From: Tethya wilhelma
Taxonomy: Eukaryota > Porifera > Demospongiae > Tethyida > Tethyidae
Reading direction: 5' to 3'
DNA length: 64,000 nucleotides
Assembly (NCBI GenBank): GCA_964030475.1
Contig: CAXIPT010000007.1
Location: 5,597,792 to 5,661,791, forward strand
Position 1 is the first letter of the stretch, and each line of letters opens with the position of its first letter. Shown piece after piece: positions 56,795-64,000 of the stretch. A program made the translations under genes and the position numbers. Under the pieces are notes generated by a model. The model did no database searches and was not told where the DNA came from. It worked only from the letters and a program-made list of their open reading frames with translations.

Positions 56795-56949
56795 CACATA
56801 CATGTACGAACCACAAGTAGAGAACACAAGTACTGATATTTGTGACTATACAAACACATACAGAGTTGCTTCCTAATTGAATTAGGTACCACACACATAC
56901 ACAAACTTACCTGTAATTGTGTTCCGAAATGATTTACAGCAATTGCCAT
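50194..56949 (-). CDS. Gln/Ser/Pro-rich 469-residue protein, probably nuclear
   Basis: Seven exons join in phase: 56949-56911, 55586-55432, 53936-53790, 52447-52248, 52038-51872, 51048-50932, 50778-50194. It begins MAIAVNHFGTQLQ, followed by a conserved-looking GQATILYPGKGSVWQPVATS block. A basic cluster RRRLSSKKRKKLESQQQQ (about residues 64-80) is a likely nuclear localisation signal. The middle is Ser/Thr/Pro-rich. A compact segment NNKFKWCCAHVTIAKQIQQQ (about residues 255-275) may be structured. The C-terminal exon is rich in Gln, His and Ala, with two YMAVPYS-like and GLNSLPLVNGL patches, and ends NNPLQPGFVAAPWVK. Composition suggests a transcriptional or RNA regulator. I do not recognise a family. 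The first exon is only 13 codons and lies 1.3 kb upstream of the second, so the 5' end is less certain. Confidence 0.62.
50788..50836. repeat. (GA)n microsatellite at the last-exon acceptor of the Gln-rich gene
   Basis: On the gene strand a CT tract runs into CCTCCAG, the acceptor before exon 50778-50194. Confidence 0.9.
51323..51418 (-). repeat. tRNA-derived SINE with poly(A) tail
   Basis: On the minus strand: A-box-like TTAGCTCAGTCACTG, B-box-like GCGGTTCAATCCC, then CACACAGACTCTG and an A run of about 20. This is the standard layout of a tRNA-derived SINE, in an intron of the Gln-rich gene. Confidence 0.75.
51505..51560 (-). repeat. tRNA-like SINE fragment
   Basis: On the minus strand GAAAGACCTGGGTTTGAATT, then CC and ACTAGATCTC, resembling the element at 23663-23770. 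Confidence 0.5.
51707..51789. repeat. (CA)n microsatellite with contig join at 51742
   Basis: Pure CA on both sides of the N. Confidence 0.95.
53233..53288. repeat. (CT)n microsatellite
   Basis: In an intron of the Gln-rich gene; another CT run at 53741-53781 follows the donor of exon 53936-53790 within 8 bp. Confidence 0.95.
54122..54182. repeat. (CA)n microsatellite
   Basis: About 30 CA units in an intron of the Gln-rich gene. Confidence 0.95.
54812..54892. repeat. (GT)n microsatellite ending at a contig join
   Basis: About 40 GT units up to the N at 54892. Confidence 0.95.
55588..55690. repeat. (GT)n plus 10-bp TGTGTGACTG array
   Basis: The GT run forms, on the gene strand, the CA tract directly before the acceptor of exon 55586-55432. 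The decamer TGTGTGACTG then repeats about six times. Confidence 0.9.
56290..56394. repeat. MITE-like element, family A, truncated at a contig join
   Basis: ACCGTATAGCAGGTAAATTT followed by GGTGAGAATTAAATTTGGTG matches the left part of 33441-33631; the copy stops at the N at 56395. Confidence 0.75.
56711..56794. repeat. (GT)n microsatellite
   Basis: Long GT run with one GCATGT interruption, in the first intron of the Gln-rich gene. Confidence 0.95.
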
Positions 56950-56975
56950 ATTTTTTCGTCCTTAGAATTCAGAGC

Positions 56976-57028
<53 letters not shown>

Positions 57029-58038
57029 CGAGTTGGAGTCAATCTGGTATTTACTATGAAATGGCACTAATAGAAAAACAATAAGCCAAAATTGTACAGC
57101 AATCATCACAGTCTGCCAACTCTCTTAAGACATTAACCCCACAATAACACAATTAACAATGTAATACAATATAGTACCGTATACAATTGGTCCATATTTT
57201 ATAACCCAGGAGATATTATATCCAATTAGTGCATACATCTGTGGCATTTCTATTTAAATGGAATATCAAATATTACACACAAGTACAGATTACTGCCAGC
57301 CGAGTGCCATCACACGCCCAGATGTAGCGCTAATGTCCGTCCAATCAAAATACACTCACTATCTCACTCACATCACAGTTACTATAGAGAGGAAGACCCT
57401 GTGATTATAATTCCATAATTAGAAGTACGGCATATTAATGCCTGGCTAGGAAAATTAAGGTTTTTATAAATTGTGTTCAAATCTAAAAGTTAGCAGTAAT
57501 GGGGTGGTGATAGGAATGCATGCATGTTTTAAACCCATTATAACTTAGTATATACCTCTTAAAATATTTAAGGTACATGTATGTGTGCTAGTCGGGAGGT
57601 GGTAAAATGAAGATGCTAAATTGAGTATTCCTAAAAAAAACACCTAGTTATTTGGTAGCTAGATACTGCACCGACTAATTGTATGAACCATAGGTATATT
57701 ATAACATGGTGTTGAAGATCATACACCAACTCTTGTGCACTTAGCAAAACAAATAGTTGAACAGTAATTGAAATTTCGAACGACCATTTAGTGTTCTTTC
57801 AATTAGAACAATTGGTAAACCCTGTCAAGTGGGTACTATCAGTGAAGCCACACTAACCTGTTGGACCAGTTAAACTTGTTTGTGAGAAATAGTTCTGATA
57901 TAGACGACCGGATATGCTTTAGAATGGCAAACCAATGGAGCGCAATGAAGCAGCAAGATAAATAAAAACACATACACACACCTGCTAAATAAGCACAATA
58001 TAAACAGAACTATCACCAATAAACCATACATAGTATCA
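56950..58038. other. Upstream region of the Gln-rich gene, no other gene seen
   Basis: Holds a (GA)n run at 56977-57025 close to the start codon and otherwise AT-rich unique sequence. Confidence 0.5.
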
Positions 58039-58652
58039 CACACACACATACACACACACACACACACACACGCACACACATAATACACCCATACCCACAT
58101 ATTCACACATGGCAACACTGCCATATATCAAGGGTCCATGCACACGCACAAACAACTCAAGGTGGTGGATGACTCAACACCAAACAAGAATGCACACAAT
58201 TGACCTACTAACCAAAACACAATCACTTTTGAAGGAGCAAGCAAACAGGGCCAAGATTAATAACCACCCATTACAACTCCGTTACAACTTTAACACCAAA
58301 AGCCATACAACACAAAACAGAACGGGCACTCTCATCAACGCGAGCGGCTAGCTCAAGGCACAGGCTTAAGTGAAGCCAGGGCATAAAAGTACATGGATCC
58401 CCATGTTCTATATATTGTATGTACACATGTGGAGAATATTGTTCATAATCTGTTGTAATGGGTTGAAGAATTTTGAAATCGTAGACATCTGGTCTAGTGG
58501 ACCATATGGAAGGCAATTAGGATAATATAATACCAGTATATTAGTGATGGTGAGTGGACATGTATGTAGATAGCAAGCAGTTGATGCTGGTGGTTTAAAG
58601 GGCTTAAAACTGAGAAGTTTGAGGTGTACATTGTACTCTGGTAATCCAAGCT

Positions 58653-58746
<94 letters not shown>
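58039..58746. repeat. Left arm of a 0.7-kb inverted repeat
   Basis: The reverse complement of this segment is found at 61522-62220 with nearly perfect identity; for example the 81-codon frame at 58271-58516 (-) is identical to that at 61737-61982 (+). The arm ends at the N at 58747 in a GA run. Confidence 0.97.
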
Positions 58747-58747
58747 N

Positions 58748-59412
58748 TCTCTCTCTCTCTTCCTAACAGTGTACATTCAGTGTGGTGAGAGCAATAAGTA
58801 ACATACACTAAGTGATTTGTTTGAGCACAAAAGCCAGGGTATTTTGGCCAGTGAGTGATTGAGTGCTTAAAGTGATGTACTCAATTGCAGGAAGTTGTTG
58901 CCTAGAATCACGAGGGCTGCTCCATTATTGTACAAACACAGACACACACACATTCCAATCTGAGCTATTTCATCATCTTCATAGCTTCTCCTCAGGTTGC
59001 TGTCCCTTAGCTTGGAATGTACGCTTATCTTAACACGTTAGAGCACAAACTATGAGCTTCTACCTCTGTGCTGTTGTTTTTTTATTTTTTTTTTTCTTTT
59101 TCCAGCCAGCATTGAATCTTTTATTTGCTAGCCCATGTCTTATCTGCCTCTCTCCTATTTGCTAACATTGTTCTTGGACAGTTTAGAGTGTAAAGTGTAA
59201 CCTTGTATGACTGTTCCTTCTCTGTGGCTTTCCTTGTCAAAGTCCCTTCCAATTCAGAGCAGTTTTTGTTCCTGGGTTAAAGCCTTCCAGTAAGGAGGTT
59301 GGGATAAGTTTCCTTTAGTACTGTGAGTGTGTGTGTGTATTTTGTGCAATATTTTTCTTTGTTTATGCTTTTTCTGTTTCGTGATAAATGTGTCAGTGAC
59401 ATTAATGTTGTG

Positions 59413-59460
<48 letters not shown>

Positions 59461-60742
59461 CTTGACCATCTGCACTTAACACAACTACCATCTGACTACA
59501 TGTAAATGGTTTTGGTAGAAGCTTTCTTCCAAGGTTTTCACAAGGTGGTCAACTTGTGTCAACCCCAAACACTCAAGTTTGTTGAGGTGGAGTGACAACA
59601 TGGCAGACACTTTCCTTGCACCAGCTATCTGTGGTGATCTTCCAAGTTATGACAATCTCCAACCCTGATAAACCTGAGAGATGCAGACCAGATACCTCTT
59701 CTCCCTAACACCAAAACCAAACTCAATAATAAAACTATCTTCTGGTTTACTTTGCTGTTGCTCTGTTATAAGGTATCAAGGTTTCTTGGGTACAACTTTT
59801 TACTCCGATCTCGGCAAATCTCGAACCTGATCGGGCTTAAGCTTCTTAGCTTCGTAGGAGCTAGATAAGATGTGTTATCTGATAAGCTTGTTGGTGCGTT
59901 GTGTATGTATGTATGTGGGTTGTTAGGATGAGAAAATTACACACTACACAGATTTTTTTTACTCCACTTGTTATTGCATTAGAGTACTAAAACCTTAGCT
60001 AGCTTAGCTAGTACTAAGTTGTGTGGGTATGGTTGAAAATGTAGCTTTGATGAGAATATTGTGTCAAGGATTTCCTCACCAATAGATACACTCTGTGGGT
60101 GGAAATGTGTAATTTTGGACTTTATGATATTATTTATAAAAAAAAAAAAGAAATGGGAAATTTGATTTGTTATCATTTATGTACGTGGTGTTTTTTTTTT
60201 GCTGAAATTGGGAGTTCTTTTCCTGTCAGTTTTTGTTGTGCCATAGAACTGTGTGTGTGTGTGTGTGAAGTGTCCAGCAATCTAAACAAGATTGTGCCAT
60301 ATCAATACACATCGCTCTCCAAATTATGTTTATTTTTCTGAGTGATAATTATCTTCCGTCAACTCTTCTCCTTTTAAATGCACCGACCATATGCAAGCCA
60401 CACCATTTATTTGTTTATCTTTCCCACACTTTGATTAGCTCAACTGGATTCATTTCTCCATGAATGACCTCTCTCAATTGTCTCCAAGATAGAGCCAGTA
60501 ATGGTATTTATTTGGAGATGGTTCAGAGACACACACACCCCTATTGAGTGGAGTTTGAATATTCAAAGCGTCTAATGAATAACTGTTATGATTGCAGTAC
60601 AATGCTAATGAGAATACTGTACAGTAAATTGCAGCCCTTTCAAAGGTTTTGGCAATTAGGTAGGCGTACTGAAGTATAGATAGCAAATTTCGCTGGCATG
60701 TTGTAAAGTACTCGATTGTTTGTAGTTTCAATACTTCTGTAT

Positions 60743-60791
<49 letters not shown>

Positions 60792-61519
60792 ACAGGTTTT
60801 CATTCAATCTAGTCACCCCCAATATCCATATCGCAATACTCCTGTTCACACACAAAAAAAGGAAGTTTATTTTTCAAAAGTCTTCAATTTAATTACCTCC
60901 CAATTATAAGGTACTACCCCTTCTACTGTTGGCAGTACAGTGATGTCACCAGCTAGTAAATCTAATTAGGATTAATTTAATTTGCCTCTCCATATGACTA
61001 TATATACTGCAAGTTATTAACTTTATATTATAACAATTACAATTTAAATTTTATTTAAATTTTAATCTTCAATAAAACTTTTTGAGTCAACATCATTGTT
61101 TAGTTGTCACTGGCTTGTAAAAATTATGAAATGTTTCTGTCCCAAGTTTCACGGTGCTAGGGGCACTACGACCAAACACATACCATGGAGAAGCCAGCTA
61201 GCTGATGCGCCTTTAATGGTGTGTATGTGTGTGTGTGTGCATGTATGTGTGTGGATTCTATAGGGCTGTGTATATATTCAATTAGTGTGCATTGTTTGGG
61301 CATGCTCTCTAATTGACTGGTGTGCCATAGTGTGTGTATGTCGGTGCAATGACGTGGCGTGTATAATTGATGGACAGTGTACATGGTTTGTGTCGTTAGG
61401 GGTTAATGCAATTAGTGCCGAGGGTTGTGAGTGATTTTCTGGCTAGTTTTGTGAGCCTGGTTTTACTGGCGCTGGTTGATTGGTGTGCCTTTTGGAAGGT
61501 AGCTGCTCGAGAGCTTAAT

Positions 61520-61521
<2 letters not shown>
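58748..61521. other. Unique sequence between the inverted-repeat arms
   Basis: No supported gene. Contains microsatellites at 59415-59460 and 60747-60792 and T-rich runs near 59080. This belongs to the contig bounded by the Ns at 58747 and 62221 that is probably inverted. Confidence 0.6.
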
Positions 61522-61601
<80 letters not shown>

Positions 61602-62174
61602 GCTTGGATTACCAGAGTACAATGTACACCTCAAACTTCTCAGTTTTAAGCCCTTTAAACCACCAGCATCAACTGCTTGCTATCTACATACATGTCCACT
61701 CACCATCACTAATATACTGGTATTATATTATCCTAATTGCCTTCCATATGGTCCACTAGACCAGATGTCTACGATTTCAAAATTCTTCAACCCATTACAA
61801 CAGATTATGAACAATATTCTCCACATGTGTACATACAATATATAGAACATGGGGATCCATGTACTTTTATGCCCTGGCTTCACTTAAGCCTGTGCCTTGA
61901 GCTAGCCGCTCGCGTTGATGAGAGTGCCCGTTCTGTTTTGTGTTGTATGGCTTTTGGTGTTAAAGTTGTAACGGAGTTGTAATGGGTGGTTATTAATCTT
62001 GGCCCTGTTTGCTTGCTCCTTCAAAAGTGATTGTGTTTTGGTTAGTAGGTCAATTGTGTGCATTCTTGTTTGGTGTTGAGTCATCCACCACCTTGAGTTG
62101 TTTGTGCGTGTGCATGGACCCTTGATATATGGCAGTGTTGCCATGTGTGAATATGTGGGTATGGGTGTATTATG

Positions 62175-62220
<46 letters not shown>
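61522..62220. repeat. Right arm of the 0.7-kb inverted repeat
   Basis: Reverse complement of 58039-58746. It ends at the N at 62221 in a GT run. Confidence 0.97.
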
Positions 62221-62288
62221 NCAAACCACTCCCTACATGTAGACTCACACTAGTGTTATTTCTAGCTGGAGGAAGACATCTATCGTGG

Positions 62289-62915
62289 CTGGAAGTTAGC
62301 CTCGATCCCAGGCCCCTCCCTTTAGCTTTTTTTGCAAAAAAGCACAGCAGAGGGCCTGGTCGCCAATCTCACGTGAGTGACGTAAAGGATAGACGTCGGT
62401 AGACAGGTAAAAAATTGCGCCCACGCAAAAATTCATGGTGACGTTGCGAGCGCTCACGTGTAATAGCTTTGTATGACTTTTACTCAAGATTTTTGCAGCA
62501 GAAAATACAGCCAGCAGAACAAAGACCAGGTATATTTCTCTAATATTACTTGTATTAGCTGAATTCATAGTCTACGGATAAAAAAGTAACTCAAAAGCCT
62601 AGGCAAGAGGCCTCGAGGCTTGTAGCCATCGTGACAGCCCAAGCACGTTTTACTAGCCTATAAAATTGAACTACTGCTAAATACAACAAGCCTCCTAGTT
62701 AACTACTTTCTTTTTTCACTTACCTGACCCTCCTATCTCGATCTCACAGACTGAAAAATTCTTTTGAAAGCTGTTGGCAAAAACCCGGGAAAGAGCGCGC
62801 TCTCAACCATACGTTGTAATCGCCAATGACGTATGTCACGTGAGATTGGCGACCAGGCTCCCCCCTTTCCTTTCCGTACTATCTGAGAGGGGGGAGCCTG
62901 GGAACGAGGCTAGCT
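62289..62915. repeat. Pair of inverted family-C elements
   Basis: 62296-62395 starts TAGCCTCGATCCCAGGC and ends CCTGGTCGCCAATCTCACGT. 62834-62915 is its mirror: ACGTGAGATTGGCGACCAGG to GCCTGGGAACGAGGCTA. They enclose about 440 bp with no convincing gene. Confidence 0.8.
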
Positions 62916-62925
62916 GGAAGTGGTG

Positions 62926-62991
62926 CATCTTTAGCTCCACATAGCTACAGTTAGTACCCATAGTTGTGTGTGTGTGTGTGTGTGTGTGTGC

Positions 62992-63035
<44 letters not shown>

Positions 63036-63118
63036 CGGCTGAAAGCTGAGACTTGACAATTGACAAGGTTTCTCTAATCAAGTGTGAGACAAAGAGGGGG
63101 AAAATCCACAACTTGTGA

Positions 63119-63156
<38 letters not shown>

Positions 63157-63914
63157 AGTTTGCCATTGCAAATTGATCAAGCACTTTCAAGCATCACTGA
63201 ATAAATCCAGTAAAGGACACAACCAATAGCCAACCGTTGCTAAGGAAGCAAGTTCAACAAATCACCATCCACACACACGCCATCTGAAGCTGTATTAGGT
63301 GTTGGTTTTCTCTGCTACACCACTCTAACATACACACTGACAGGAACCATGAACAGAGGGACTACAACTTCAAGCTAAACACGTCACAAAAACACTCTGT
63401 ATTCAGAAACAGGAAAAACCTCGTCAAAAGCACATCTTTGGAACTAAAGACTCAAGGTAGCTACACGAATGGCGCTACTTTGAACTGCTGCTGACAGCTG
63501 TGCTTATTGAGAGGCTGAAACGGACAAGAATAAAAGCTATTGAGAGGCCGAGAGCAACACTAAAGGAACAAGAACAAAAAGAGGTGAAAACTTTCTCCAA
63601 TGATTATGGTCTCTGTTTGTCAGGTTGACTTCGAACCTAACACCTGGCTGAGTCAAAAGACTCCTTGACTACAGAACAATGATATTCACTGGCAGCAATA
63701 AATATCGTTTTACTCTCCTTATCAGTCGCTAGGAGCGCTCAATGCAAACAACTTTAGAAATAAAAAAAATCTAGCATTTGTGATTGGACAGGGTACAAAG
63801 TTAGAGTACTGGTTCCATCAAGAACATGGAACAGACATTAGTATCCATTTCCACAAGTAGCCAACCCCATAGAACAAGTGTCTAACATGAGTGCACATTA
63901 TATATTCACGTATA

Positions 63915-64000
<86 letters not shown>
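62926..64000. other. Repeat-rich end of window
   Basis: GT runs at 62964-63034, CA at 63121-63154 and a (CA)n(GA)n compound from 63918 to the end. No gene seen in the unique part. Confidence 0.6.

Noticed and set aside
58271..61982. Identical 80-81 codon frames on opposite strands
   Set aside because: They are identical because of the inverted repeat; each pair is one sequence and shows no homology, so not counted as genes.
62296..62568. Minus-strand frame with a hydrophobic N-terminus
   Set aside because: It runs into a family-C repeat and shows no recognised domain.

Overview
The window is eukaryotic and most likely from an early-branching animal, with a sponge as my best guess. Genes are split by GT-AG introns, the proteins are animal orthologues at considerable divergence (METTL16, ANAPC7, TSEN2, TIMM10, NAA35, a PDZ-containing class XVIII myosin), and introns and spacers are full of GT/CA and CT/GA microsatellites and short inverted-repeat elements. 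The species assignment is inference from overall divergence. Exon models were read by hand, and splice phases agree at almost every junction given here.

Layout. 0.7-1.9 kb (+): 3' end of a single-pass membrane protein gene. 2.7-7.3 kb (-): a complete 20-exon gene for a 712-residue coiled-coil protein I cannot name. 7.6-9.8 kb (+): METTL16 with one internal exon lost in an assembly gap. 10.0-11.4 kb (-): an intron-poor, Ser-rich disordered protein. 12.7-20.7 kb (-): the APC/C subunit ANAPC7, interrupted by gaps. 21.0-21.7 kb (+): a LicD/fukutin-type protein. 21.9-23.1 kb (+): TSEN2. 23.3-23.9 kb (-): TIMM10. 24.1-26.8 kb (+): NAA35. 26.9-27.3 kb (-): a ZMAT5-like zinc-finger protein. 27.7-49.1 kb (+): myosin XVIII, with an antisense secreted VWC protein gene nested in one intron (40.3-40.9 kb). 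50.2-56.9 kb (-): a Gln/Ser-rich protein. 57-64 kb: repeats, no gene that I can support.

Organisation. Four neighbouring pairs are head to head with 250-380 bp between start codons (unknown gene/METTL16, ANAPC7/LicD, TIMM10/NAA35, ZMAT5-like/myosin XVIII), so divergent promoters are the rule here. These spacers carry perfect CACGTG, TGACGTCA, E2F-like, CCAAT and NRF1-like sites. The genes are mostly unrelated housekeeping functions (RNA methylation, tRNA splicing, protein N-acetylation, mitochondrial import, cell cycle) rather than one pathway.

Assembly. Thirteen single-base Ns and one 975-base run mark contig joins. At two of them neighbouring contigs clearly share sequence: a tandem, nearly identical copy of myosin exons (37.3-38.8 kb), and a nearly perfect 0.7-kb inverted repeat (58.0-58.7 / 61.5-62.2 kb) best explained by an inverted contig. 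Missing METTL16, ANAPC7 and myosin exons fall on such joins.
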